Made by a program: the position numbers and the translations under genes
Notes under the pieces: generated by a model
Database searches by the model: none
Told to the model about the DNA's origin: nothing
Seen by the model: only the letters and a program-made list of their open reading frames with translations
IMG/VR virus record: IMGVR_UViG_3300008259_000272
Location: 1-32,458 of that record
Reading direction: 5' to 3' (one strand)
From: a virus
Length of the DNA stretch: 32,458 nt
Shown here: positions 1-7,499 of the stretch, piece by piece
How positions within the stretch are numbered: the first letter of the stretch is position 1
Layout of the letters: every line of letters starts with the position of its first letter

Positions 1-644
1 AAACTAAGTGTAGCAATCAAAGACGCCGTTGAAGGCCGCACCGGACTAATTTGCGTCGGGAAATGCTGGAGAGATACCGTTGCGCTATCAGTAGACCACA
101 CTAGTTGAATGTAGTCATTAGTCTGCATGGAGAGAAAATAATTCCAACCGACGATACTATGCCCGTTAACGCCGCCATGGGAATTAGGCACAGAAATAAG
201 CCCAGTAGATCCCACAACGTCTGTAGACGCACCGCCACCGTTCCCCTGCCTGAGCCAAATACTCGCATCATGTAGCTGCGTATCTGTATTTACAAACTGC
301 CCCGACCACTGAAGATTATAAACGCCGGGGTTACTTACTTGGATCTTATTAGTCCCTACAACTGAAACACTGTTAGTAAAGTCCGTTGTATCAAACGTCA
401 TCAGTGTGGCGGTGTTAGCAACGGCAGTTTGGTCAACGTAACTAGAAAACGCTCCATGGGGGAACGAAATAAACTTACCCCCCGCAGTGTCTAGTAGGGA
501 ACCAAAAATACTATCTAGCCGCTCAAAGTACAGACGTAGGGCGTTGTTTAACTGATTCTGATAGACCTCATCCCACGATTTAGGCGGGGTGAGAAGCCTC
601 GGGGCATATGTACGCCCTAACTTAGTTCTATCAATCGTTGTCAC
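1..644 (-). CDS. C1q-like virion/tail protein, C-terminus cut by window edge
   Basis: The frame starts at a GTG (642-644) and stays open to base 1, giving about 214 residues with the C-terminus missing. The GTG overlaps the TGA of the displaced nozzle C-terminus (GTGA), so translation is probably coupled; no strong ribosome site is visible. The first 60 residues are polar and probably helical. They are followed by a beta-rich part containing FPHGAFSSYVDQTA, YNLQWSGQFVNTD, SIWLRQG and GWNYFLSMQ. This pattern is familiar from C1q/TNF-type jelly-roll proteins that end the structural module of many short-tailed phages. A virion surface or tail-tip role is inferred; receptor binding is possible but not shown. 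Confidence 0.75.
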   Translation of the reverse strand, partial: MTTIDRTKLGRTYAPRLLTPPKSWDEVYQNQLNNALRLYFERLDSIFGSLLDTAGGKFISFPHGAFSSYVDQTAVANTATLMTFDTTDFTNSVSVVGTNKIQVSNPGVYNLQWSGQFVNTDTQLHDASIWLRQGNGGGASTDVVGSTGLISVPNSHGGVNGHSIVGWNYFLSMQTNDYIQLVWSTDSATVSLQHFPTQISPVRPSTASLIATLS

Positions 645-2409
645 GACTTTCTACCATCCGGACGGATGTCGATACGGGGGTTACCAAGCTGCCACTGTGA
701 TCCGAGGGTGTTACTTTCGATCCTGAAAGCCATTTGACGGCCACGGAACCGTAAGAAAACCTGCTTGGTGTACTGTTCAACAGGGCTTGCAACTGCCTGA
801 ATGACAGATTCAGGAGACTCAGGTTTATACCCCACTCCGGGGTAGTCTCTCGGTTTAACAACAACCGTAACTTGCGGGGCGTTAGATGTAGAACCATTAA
901 AGCGACAGGAGTGCCCGTAGTATTATCGTCGTTACCAGTTTCGTGGTAAAGAATACGGCTGTCTTTAATTGCCATCGGGAACTGCCGGATACCGCTATCC
1001 AACCAAGCAGTGCGCTGCATCGTGCCGTAGTACCAAGCGCGGTCAAGATGGTTAAAGACTACGTACCTATCTGGAGTAGCCGTAGTATTTGAGGCCGAGC
1101 AATAGAACCACCAAAGCTCAGTAAAGCCCTCGTTCGTACCCGAGATAATTTGATCTTTCTGATCGAAATTGATGTCATTAAAGACATACGCTCGTAGGGC
1201 GCAGGGTAGAGTTTCCACCCGTCCAGAGTACATATAGAACTTATCCGCACCCATCCAGTAGACGATATTGTTCGCTACCACCATAGAATGCGGAGATATT
1301 ACTGATACATTGTCAGCAAGTTGGCTTAGGTTAAATACGTAAGGCGGGCCGACATACTGCATAGAGTAGACGGACGAGTCGGTAAACACAACGATCTCCT
1401 GCTTCGTGGAGATAGCCGCGATGATCTTAGATCCTGAAGAAAGTCGGATACTGCCCGCCTGATTAGTAATAGCGGGAGTCCACTGGAGCGGATCTTCTTG
1501 GTCAGACCAGCGAATCAACAGGGGGTCAATCGTGGCAGAACCAATCTCGTTCGTCCCAAAAACCAGCACAAACCTAGACGTATCTGAGATAAGTAGTTCG
1601 TTTTGAAACAGTGGTACGTCAGAAGCGCCGACAAGGCTAGAGAGTAATACACCACGATTGCTGTAATTCGTAGGCAGATTAGAAGCATCCCAATAATAGA
1701 TCGCTCCGCTTCGTGGTCCGTAAATCAGGTTCTGCCCGTAATTATGCGCGTTCCACAACCGTAGGGGCGTAGTTACCCCCGTAGTCGCAGCTTGTCCCCA
1801 ACCCGAGTTACCCCAAGCCCCCGTTCCCCACCCGAAATACTGCGTTGCCTGTGCTAGCCCTACACTAATCTGATAGGCAGCGGATACAGACGCGCCGCCA
1901 CCCACCCCGGAACCGGAAGGCGTAGTAGATACGACAATGCTGTAGGTATTAGCAGTTAGGTAGGTTAACTGAAACTCTTTGTTCAGATCACCAGCAGTAA
2001 GGCCATTAAAACCAACAGCACCGGTAAAAGTAACGAAATCGCCCGTAGAAGCGCCATGTGCAATATGTGTGACGGTAACGGTAGTTGTACCGTTGGTTGT
2101 AAAGGGGTTTGATACTAGGGCTGAGGTCGTCCGAAGGGGGGTGATATCGAAGTAAGCGCCGGCATTCTCAACATAGTATTTGAGATGCGTACCGATACCA
2201 ACATTGTTATAACCCGAATTAGTTGTCCAGTTCCACATGGTACGGGCTGTACCAAGAAATGTATTAGACGACACCGGAATCCAGCCACCGATCTTCTCAG
2301 GCTTAGCTGAACGGAACCGCACCTTATCGCAGATATACCAAGTTCCTTCCGCAGCATAAGAAGTGGACTCTCGATTAACACCCGGATTAAAGACTAGCTT
2401 TTTAAGCAT
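631..2409 (-). CDS. Tail nozzle / stabilisation protein, C-terminus frameshifted
   Basis: This 592-residue protein resembles the podovirus tail nozzle/DNA-stabilisation family (functional analogues of P22 gp10 or T7 gp12), which closes the tail below the adaptor. Typical features are the N-terminal KLVFNPGVNRESTSYAAEG and central segments such as IRWSDQEDPLQWTP and VFTDSSVYSMQYVGPPY, a beta-propeller-like composition. It reads normally to about residue 500 (YHETGNDDNTTGTP). After that the residues (about 90, ending at 631) are Leu/Ser-rich nonsense. The family's expected C-terminus is encoded one frame away at 641-904, so the annotated end is an out-of-frame extension. It lies downstream of the holin gene. 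The family assignment is fairly sure; the exact analogue is not. Confidence 0.8.
   Translation of the reverse strand: MLKKLVFNPGVNRESTSYAAEGTWYICDKVRFRSAKPEKIGGWIPVSSNTFLGTARTMWNWTTNSGYNNVGIGTHLKYYVENAGAYFDITPLRTTSALVSNPFTTNGTTTVTVTHIAHGASTGDFVTFTGAVGFNGLTAGDLNKEFQLTYLTANTYSIVVSTTPSGSGVGGGASVSAAYQISVGLAQATQYFGWGTGAWGNSGWGQAATTGVTTPLRLWNAHNYGQNLIYGPRSGAIYYWDASNLPTNYSNRGVLLSSLVGASDVPLFQNELLISDTSRFVLVFGTNEIGSATIDPLLIRWSDQEDPLQWTPAITNQAGSIRLSSGSKIIAAISTKQEIVVFTDSSVYSMQYVGPPYVFNLSQLADNVSVISPHSMVVANNIVYWMGADKFYMYSGRVETLPCALRAYVFNDINFDQKDQIISGTNEGFTELWWFYCSASNTTATPDRYVVFNHLDRAWYYGTMQRTAWLDSGIRQFPMAIKDSRILYHETGNDDNTTGTPVALMVLHLTPRKLRLLLNRETTPEWGINLSLLNLSFRQLQALLNSTPSRFSYGSVAVKWLSGSKVTPSDHSGSLVTPVSTSVRMVESRDND
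641..922 (-). pseudogene. Displaced in-frame C-terminus of the nozzle gene
   Basis: This minus-strand frame is open from 922 to its TGA at 641 and has no proper start of its own. From about 904 it encodes RFNGSTSNAPQVTVVVKPRD, then PVEQYTKQVFLRFRGRQM, then SQWQLGNPRIDIRPDGRKS. From memory of the family, these are the conserved closing strands of the phage nozzle protein. Its stop overlaps the GTG of the next gene (GTGA), the junction style used throughout this operon, which supports 641 as the original gene end. It is a fragment of the gene ending at 631, not an independent gene. An internal ATG at 835 gives a 64-residue reading, which is judged not to be real. Confidence 0.75.
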
Positions 2410-2427
2410 AGCGGTTCCGAATCAGGA

Positions 2428-2601
2428 TTACGCCTTCTTATCGGCTACAAAAACGCCGATTGCACCGGAGATCGCCATACCAGCAGCGACAAGCGCATCT
2501 ATCTTAGCAGCGTCGAGAGCGATACCAAGGGCAGTCAGCATATAGACAAAGCCACGCCAAGTAGAGGCTTCGGCAAGACGGGCAAGGAGGTAAGACTTCA
2601 T
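2428..2601 (-). CDS. Small two-helix holin-like membrane protein
   Basis: A 57-residue protein starting at ATG 2599-2601, which overlaps the lysozyme stop as ATGA and has AAAGGA seven bases upstream. A longer reading from 2697 lies inside the lysozyme gene and is rejected. It begins MKSYLLARLAEASTWRGFVY and has two hydrophobic stretches (about residues 15-27 and 35-51) separated by a short polar turn, ending in ADKKA. Holins of this size collect in the inner membrane and open it on schedule so that endolysin reaches the peptidoglycan. Adjacency to a GH24 lysozyme supports the call; no experimental relative is identified. Confidence 0.75.
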   Translation of the reverse strand: MKSYLLARLAEASTWRGFVYMLTALGIALDAAKIDALVAAGMAISGAIGVFVADKKA

Positions 2602-3071
2602 GGTTTTTCCTTTGTTAAGGGTTCTTTGAACAGATCGCGCTCGGCTTTGCGCCGGTTCACTAAACCGGGAAGGATTCTTCCTCCCGCATAGACCCACTTA
2701 TCGAACTCAGCAGCGGCGGCTTCGTACTCACGCGCATTCAGCTTACGAAGTAAAGAACTTCTAGCTAAGGCTCCTGCACCTAGATTATAGGTAAAAGATA
2801 CCAGCGCGTCGAATCTATTCTGATTGAGCGGAACACTTACAAGCTGATTAACAGACGTAGCGAACTTCTTAACGTCTTGCTTGAGGTAATCAAGCGCCTG
2901 CACTTGGGTGATTACATCACCCTTCTTGACTTTGCGCCCGTCCGGATAGACAGTAGTCCCGTACCCGATTGTCCACGGATCACCCCCCGTGCCGGGGTCG
3001 GGATAAGCCTTGAGCCGCAGACCCTCAAAGTCGGCAATGAGTTTCAGACCTCGGGGAGAGATTTGCATCAT
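2598..3071 (-). CDS. Endolysin, GH24 (T4-type) lysozyme
   Basis: A 157-residue muramidase that cleaves the beta-1,4 bond between N-acetylmuramic acid and N-acetylglucosamine to release progeny. The catalytic triad is visible: Glu16 in ADFEGLRLKAY, Asp25 in YPDPGTG and Thr34 in WTIGYGT. Later conserved segments are NQNRFDALVSFTYNLG and GLVNRRKAERDLF, the usual C-terminal GH24 signature. It has neither a signal peptide nor a SAR-type helix, so it should need the holin next to it. Its start overlaps the stop of the 87-residue gene (ATGA) and its end overlaps the holin start, forming a compact lysis cassette embedded among tail genes. Confidence 0.95.
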   Translation of the reverse strand: MMQISPRGLKLIADFEGLRLKAYPDPGTGGDPWTIGYGTTVYPDGRKVKKGDVITQVQALDYLKQDVKKFATSVNQLVSVPLNQNRFDALVSFTYNLGAGALARSSLLRKLNAREYEAAAAEFDKWVYAGGRILPGLVNRRKAERDLFKEPLTKEKP

Positions 3072-3331
3072 GGCTTATAGATACTGAACAGATTAACCAT
3101 ATTATCAACGAGTTCTTGCTGATTTGCGTCGTCGGCGGCAATTCTGTCGGGTATGTAATAGCCTATACGCTGGGCAACCTGTGGAACTCTAGAAGGCGGT
3201 ATAAACAAAACACATGCGTAGAATTTACCCGCCTCTCCAATCGGCGTATATGGCGGGTCTAAAGGCGTAGTTTCTACATACTCTACATCGGGTAAAGCAG
3301 CGAAAGCGGCTATTAGACTTGCCTCGCTCAT
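3068..3331 (-). CDS. Uncharacterised 87-aa protein downstream of the radical SAM gene
   Basis: Starts one base after the radical SAM stop (TAATATG) with an excellent ribosome site, GGAGG six bases before the ATG. The protein is acidic, with no transmembrane segment and one cysteine (FYACVLFIPPS). It includes PDVEYVETTPLDPPYTPIGE and a C-terminal helix, VDNMVNLFSIYKP. I do not recognise it. Lying between a radical SAM enzyme and the lysozyme, it could be a tail accessory protein or a small partner of the modification system; nothing in the sequence decides. It does not look like a winged-helix RiPP recognition element by eye. Confidence 0.7.
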   Translation of the reverse strand: MSEASLIAAFAALPDVEYVETTPLDPPYTPIGEAGKFYACVLFIPPSRVPQVAQRIGYYIPDRIAADDANQQELVDNMVNLFSIYKP

Positions 3332-3332
3332 A

Positions 3333-4778
3333 TTAAACCTCCACTACAGCAGACTTTGAGTAAACTTCAACGCCTTCTACGTCTTTTTTTACAGAAACAA
3401 CTTTTACCGGGAACGCTTTGATTTTTGGCTTTTCTTCGTGCTTGAAAACATCCCCCCAGATATCCATGCGCTCAGCGGGAAGATTCTCGGACTCTATCAG
3501 CGTCGGAATAAACCCGTTAGTCATCTTAGCGATAGCTAAAGCGAAGAACACAACCGCATCGGAATAAGCACTGTCGCAGGATGCCGTCCAGTTATCGCCC
3601 TCGATAAACATACAAGAGCCTTTACAAATGTGCAGGACAGGGCATTCGGCGCAAGCGGGCCTATTACTCCAGTGTGTAGCTGTCTTTATACGGACCGCTT
3701 CGATATCTTCAATATTGCCTGCGTGGTGGCTCTCACCATTGTGTGAAACCTGTACGTGACTCACGTTTTGGCAGGTTATTACGTTACCTTTTAGGTCAAT
3801 CGCAATCGTATTTTCCCGATCCATCCCACACTTCTGTCCTGTCTTTATAGACGGACTATGAGAAAGAACATCCTTAATAAACCCGTCTATCTTTAAAGGG
3901 ACTAGGTGAAAACCTATTTCGGCCTCAGTCGAGAATATGTCATTGAAAGCTGTCTTACGAAATTCGAAATGCTTTTTCTTCGTATCTAGCAGGTTGCTCA
4001 TACCGCCGTCGTCATAGGCATCGACTACGCCGCCCTCTCCGAGGATCACATCCGGATCGCCCGTAAGCTCAACAAACCACTCATATATTTCTTTGCGGCT
4101 GTAGTTACTCGCCGTAAGCATAGAATTAAAGCTAATGCGCTTGTCTTTACGCATGGCTTTATAAAAATCTAGGATGGTTTTCTTCTGTTCGGGGTCATCA
4201 AAAGGATCGGGGCCACGAATAGCTTGGCCGGGGCCGTCATGGCTTATCCCAACGCTAAAATTATTTACTAACAGCCAGTAACATATCTCGGGAGTAAGGA
4301 TAGACCCGTTGGTGATGATCGAGAATTTAGGTTTCTTTTTCCATGAGGCAAACTTCTCATGCAGGCGCTCGGCTAACGGGCGCAGCGTCTTCCAATAAAC
4401 AAGCGGCTCACCGCCCCAAAACTCAATCCCTAGCCCGCGTTCCTCATTAAATTCAAGGTTATCAAGCTTTGCCAAGAAGGTATCAATGTCTTTCTTGCTT
4501 GTTTCTGGCGCACGTTCTACAAAACGCTGACTACAATAATCACAAGAATAATTACAAGAAAGACCTAATTGGATCTTGAGGATCTGTACATGTTTACTTT
4601 TCCGAAGAGGAGCGTCTTTAGAAAAGGGAATAGATAACGTATTGTTTTGAGCGGCTATAGACGGATTATGAAAAACAAAACCAGCTTCCGTATGGAGAAT
4701 ATTGGTTTCATTGTTATAGAGGAGCCTAATAGAATCTCCTGTAGAAGGATTCTTAGCCGTTACAACAAATTTGGTCAT
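3333..4778 (-). CDS. Radical SAM/SPASM peptide-modifying enzyme
   Basis: A 481-residue protein. The radical SAM cluster motif CxxxCxxC is Cys75, Cys79, Cys82 (LGLSCNYSCDYC), which binds the [4Fe-4S] that cleaves S-adenosylmethionine; GGEP follows at 122-125 (EFWGGEPLVYW). The SPASM domain is complete: Cys317-x13-Gly331-x4-Cys336, then Cys376-x2-Cys379-x5-Cys385-x3-Cys389, then Cys401, enough for auxiliary Fe-S clusters. About 65 residues precede the core and 80 follow. This architecture is known from enzymes that modify ribosomal peptides (thioether crosslinks, epimerisation, C-C links) and from anaerobic sulfatase maturases. It lies six bases after the Cys-rich protein gene, its likely substrate, and is probably translationally coupled because no clear ribosome site is seen. 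The exact reaction is unknown. Confidence 0.93.
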   Translation of the reverse strand: MTKFVVTAKNPSTGDSIRLLYNNETNILHTEAGFVFHNPSIAAQNNTLSIPFSKDAPLRKSKHVQILKIQLGLSCNYSCDYCSQRFVERAPETSKKDIDTFLAKLDNLEFNEERGLGIEFWGGEPLVYWKTLRPLAERLHEKFASWKKKPKFSIITNGSILTPEICYWLLVNNFSVGISHDGPGQAIRGPDPFDDPEQKKTILDFYKAMRKDKRISFNSMLTASNYSRKEIYEWFVELTGDPDVILGEGGVVDAYDDGGMSNLLDTKKKHFEFRKTAFNDIFSTEAEIGFHLVPLKIDGFIKDVLSHSPSIKTGQKCGMDRENTIAIDLKGNVITCQNVSHVQVSHNGESHHAGNIEDIEAVRIKTATHWSNRPACAECPVLHICKGSCMFIEGDNWTASCDSAYSDAVVFFALAIAKMTNGFIPTLIESENLPAERMDIWGDVFKHEEKPKIKAFPVKVVSVKKDVEGVEVYSKSAVVEV

Positions 4779-4784
4779 CTAATT

Positions 4785-5171
4785 TTAGCCGCAGTCGGGA
4801 GGGGCGCAGTCACAATCACAGTTGTAACTAGCGGTAGTAGAAAAATTGCAGTTATAAGTACAGGCGCAATTACAGTTAGCTTGTAACCAATTTCGCGTAT
4901 CGCAGTTTGCACAATTTACGCTACCACTAATAAAACAATTGACGCACTGTATATTGCCGCAGTTACAGTTATTCGTGCAGTTACCGTTGCTACAGTTACC
5001 ATCTGTATTTTTTTGGTACCAAGCCATCCCCCCGTAACTTCTAAGCGCATTGGGCGAAGGCCGTTGATCGGACCTAGTATTGGCGTAGACCCACGAAAGC
5101 TCAATCGGAAGAGGGTCCCCTGTTTCGTTCTTTATATTGATAAGCGAAAGGGGTGGAGAAGGTAGTGTCAT
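4785..5171 (-). CDS. Cys/Asn-rich virion-type protein, candidate radical SAM substrate
   Basis: A 128-residue protein; its ATG overlaps the tail-fibre stop (ATGA) and AAGGA lies six bases upstream. Residues 1-57 form a cysteine-free N-domain (SLINIKNETGDPLPIELSWVY and SYGGMAWYQ) resembling a short motif at the start of many phage tail or virion proteins. Residues 58-128 hold 16 Cys at 60, 65, 69, 71, 76, 79, 87, 90, 100, 102, 104, 108, 118, 120, 122 and 127. Eleven follow Asn, three follow Asp, one Gln and one Ala, with runs such as NNCNCGN and NCNCACTYNCN. There is no zinc-finger or ferredoxin spacing. Next to a SPASM enzyme, this looks like a leader/anchor plus modified core. Metal binding or disulphides are alternatives. 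Confidence 0.85.
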   Translation of the reverse strand: MTLPSPPLSLINIKNETGDPLPIELSWVYANTRSDQRPSPNALRSYGGMAWYQKNTDGNCSNGNCTNNCNCGNIQCVNCFISGSVNCANCDTRNWLQANCNCACTYNCNFSTTASYNCDCDCAPPDCG

Positions 5172-7498
5172 GCTTTTCCTTCTAGAGCTTCAATACGAGC
5201 GCGAAGGCGCTGCACTTCTTTGGCGAGTTCGACACAAGCTACAAGGGCGGCATTACCGTAGGAAACCGCCAAAAATCCGTTTTCACCTTCGTGGACCGCT
5301 TCCGGAAGGACAGTCTGCAAAGACTGCGCGGTAACACCAACCTGTCGGGCACCGGAACTTATCTTCGTATAGGTACCGTACTTAACACCCGCAAGACCTT
5401 CTAGAAATCCCGCGCTTAAATCGCTCCAGTCTTTCTTTAGACGTTCATCTGAATTGGCGATAAAGTCGGTAGCATAAACGTAGTCGGCATTTGGATTACA
5501 GTAAATACCATCGGTATTATAAAGACTGCTACCCGAGTTCCACACCATCCGGTATGTGCTAGCGGCGTTGCTGTCAGTAACCGTGATGTTGGTTGCGTTT
5601 GTTGCATTTGTGGCGTTGGTAGCGGTGGAGGCACTACCCGCAGAAGTCGCATACGCGACAGAAGCCCCGTCAACGTACTGCTTTGTCGCTGCGCCAAGGG
5701 CTACGGTGGGGTTCGCATTAAGGACTAGCGCACCGGTCATGGTGTCCCCGGTTTTATTCACCGGAGTAAAACCAAGAGAGTTCTGTTTTGTGCCAAGGCC
5801 CGTATCTACATACTGCTTTGTAGCTGCGCCAAGGGCTACGGATGGATCAGCGTTCAGGACCAATGAACCCGTCATTGTATCCCCGGCTTTATTTACTGGG
5901 GTATACCCTAATGAAGCCTGCTTTGTACCCAGCCCAGTATCAACATATTGCTTAGTCGCAGCGCCGAGGTTAACAGCGGGATCGGCTGAAAGAACCAGCA
6001 GACCCGTCATCGTGTCACCGGCCTTATTCACGGGAGTAAACCCGAGGCCCGACTGCGAATCCACGTATGCTTTAGTGGCGGCATGCAGTGACAGAGTGGG
6101 GGCACCCGAGAGAGTAAGAATCCCCGTCATCGTATCCCCAGCTTTATTTACTGGAGTAAAACCGAGGGACGCTTGCTTACTGTTAAGTCCCGTATCGACG
6201 TACTGCTTAGTCGCGGCCTGAAGGTTAGTGGAGGGGTCACCCGGCAAAGTAAGTGCGCCGGTCATTGTGTCACCGGCTTTATTTACTGGAGTAAACCCGA
6301 GGGACGCCTGTTTAGTAGCTAATCCAGTATCAACATAACCTTTAGTAGCGGCCCCGAGCGTAACGGACGGGTCAGCGTTCAGAACCAACGCACCGGTCAT
6401 CGTATCCCCAGCTTTATTTACTGGAGTAAAACCGAGAGAGTTCTGTTTTGCGCTAAGACCGTTATCAACGTATTGCTTAGTAGCTGCACCAAGATTAACA
6501 GAGGGATCTGCGGACAAGACCAGCAAACCTGTCATCGTGTCCCCAGCTTTATTCACTGGGGTATAGCCAAGGCCCGATTGAGCGTCTACGTACGCCTTGG
6601 TAGCAGCGTGAAGAGAAAGAGTAGGGGCACCGGAGAGAGTCAGAATCCCCGTCATCGTATCCCCGGCTTTATTTACCGGAGTGTAACCAAGGGACGCTTG
6701 TTTTGTACCGAGGCCAGTATCGACATACTGCTTTGTAGCCGCGCCAAGGGCTGCGGAAGGATCAGCGGACAGGTTTAGCAAACCCGTCATCGTGTCACCG
6801 GCTTTATTCACCGGGGTATAACCCAGACCACCACCGGCAACGGCAGAATCTACATATTGCTTAGTCGCAGCGCCGAGGTTAACAGCAGGGTTTCCTGAAA
6901 GAATCAGCAGGCCGGTCATTGTGTCACCGGCCTTATTTACTGGAGTGAAACCAAGCCCCGACTGCGAATCCACGTAGGCTTTAGTAGCAGCATGCAGAGC
7001 GACTGTCGGAGGACCGGAGAGGGTCAACAGACCCGTCATCGTATCCCCAGCTTTATTTACTGGGGTATAACCCAGCGTAGCCTGCTTACCGCTTACAGCA
7101 TCAATTACATCTGTTCCGTTACACAAAACAACTGCGGTAATACCGCTAGCGATAGTGACCCCGGACCCCGCTGAGGTTTTCAGAACAATGCTTTGCCCAC
7201 CGGTTGTGGCGTTACGCACCACATAGAGCTTCGAAACACTAGGGCAAATAATGTTGCGGGTAGCAGAAAGAGAGACTGACGAAGTGATGTTTAGCGCCAT
7301 CGACCGGGATTGGTCTACAGCCCCGTTATTAACCGTCAACGTGTAGTCAGTATCGGTGATACTTACAGAGGTATATCCAGCAATCGCCTGCTCAATCAGA
7401 GTGCCAAGGTTGGTATTGGTAGTAGTACCCCAAGTACCGGATTGGTCACCAGTACCGATAAGTTCGATACGGAGGTTTGATGAGTAAGTCGATGCCAT
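5168..7498 (-). CDS. Tail fibre with 11 repeats and S74 intramolecular chaperone
   Basis: A 776-residue protein. Residues 1-140 are a common phage tail-fibre N-domain (GDQSGTWGTTTNTNLGTLIEQ) that attaches to the virion. Residues 142-614 are 11 repeats of about 43 residues with the consensus LGYTPVNKAGDTMTG ... AATKQYVD, expected to form a trimeric beta shaft. A Thr-Asn-Ala run follows, then a C-terminal Peptidase_S74 domain: NSDERLKKDW carries the likely catalytic Ser683 and Lys688, matching the Ser/Lys spacing of endosialidase-type chaperones, and the protein ends in a coiled coil (VQRLRARIEALEG). The chaperone trimerises the fibre and then cuts itself off. The gene lies after a 140-residue structural gene and overlaps the Cys-rich gene. 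Confidence 0.93.
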   Translation of the reverse strand: MASTYSSNLRIELIGTGDQSGTWGTTTNTNLGTLIEQAIAGYTSVSITDTDYTLTVNNGAVDQSRSMALNITSSVSLSATRNIICPSVSKLYVVRNATTGGQSIVLKTSAGSGVTIASGITAVVLCNGTDVIDAVSGKQATLGYTPVNKAGDTMTGLLTLSGPPTVALHAATKAYVDSQSGLGFTPVNKAGDTMTGLLILSGNPAVNLGAATKQYVDSAVAGGGLGYTPVNKAGDTMTGLLNLSADPSAALGAATKQYVDTGLGTKQASLGYTPVNKAGDTMTGILTLSGAPTLSLHAATKAYVDAQSGLGYTPVNKAGDTMTGLLVLSADPSVNLGAATKQYVDNGLSAKQNSLGFTPVNKAGDTMTGALVLNADPSVTLGAATKGYVDTGLATKQASLGFTPVNKAGDTMTGALTLPGDPSTNLQAATKQYVDTGLNSKQASLGFTPVNKAGDTMTGILTLSGAPTLSLHAATKAYVDSQSGLGFTPVNKAGDTMTGLLVLSADPAVNLGAATKQYVDTGLGTKQASLGYTPVNKAGDTMTGSLVLNADPSVALGAATKQYVDTGLGTKQNSLGFTPVNKTGDTMTGALVLNANPTVALGAATKQYVDGASVAYATSAGSASTATNATNATNATNITVTDSNAASTYRMVWNSGSSLYNTDGIYCNPNADYVYATDFIANSDERLKKDWSDLSAGFLEGLAGVKYGTYTKISSGARQVGVTAQSLQTVLPEAVHEGENGFLAVSYGNAALVACVELAKEVQRLRARIEALEGKA
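5657..7075 (-). repeat. 11 tandem coding repeats in the tail-fibre shaft
   Basis: Eleven head-to-tail repeats of roughly 120-140 bp lie inside the fibre gene. The most conserved part encodes TPVNKAGDTMTG in ten copies; the eleventh has Lys-Thr-Gly. Two spacer classes alternate irregularly: short ones ending YVDSQSG or YVDAQSG and longer ones ending YVDTGLGTKQAS. Copies 4 and 8 are nearly identical, suggesting a larger duplication covering several repeats. Confidence 0.9.
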
Positions 7499-7499
7499 C

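Noticed and set aside
631-925. Programmed ribosomal frameshift as the explanation for the nozzle gene.
   Set aside because: No slippery heptamer is visible near 904-922, and family residues seem to be missing as well as shifted.
4785-5171. Cys-rich protein as a metallothionein or ferredoxin.
   Set aside because: Spacing does not follow ferredoxin CxxCxxC clusters or metallothionein CxC/CC patterns throughout, and there is a long Cys-free N-domain; metal binding is still not excluded.
5556-6221. Long plus-strand open frame of 221 codons opposite the tail fibre.
   Set aside because: It is the antisense shadow of the fibre repeats, with a Val/Pro-rich periodic sequence and no ribosome site.
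5657-7075. Regular repeats that might suggest a CRISPR array or mobile element.
   Set aside because: The repeats are in-frame coding units of a fibre protein, without unique spacers of constant length.
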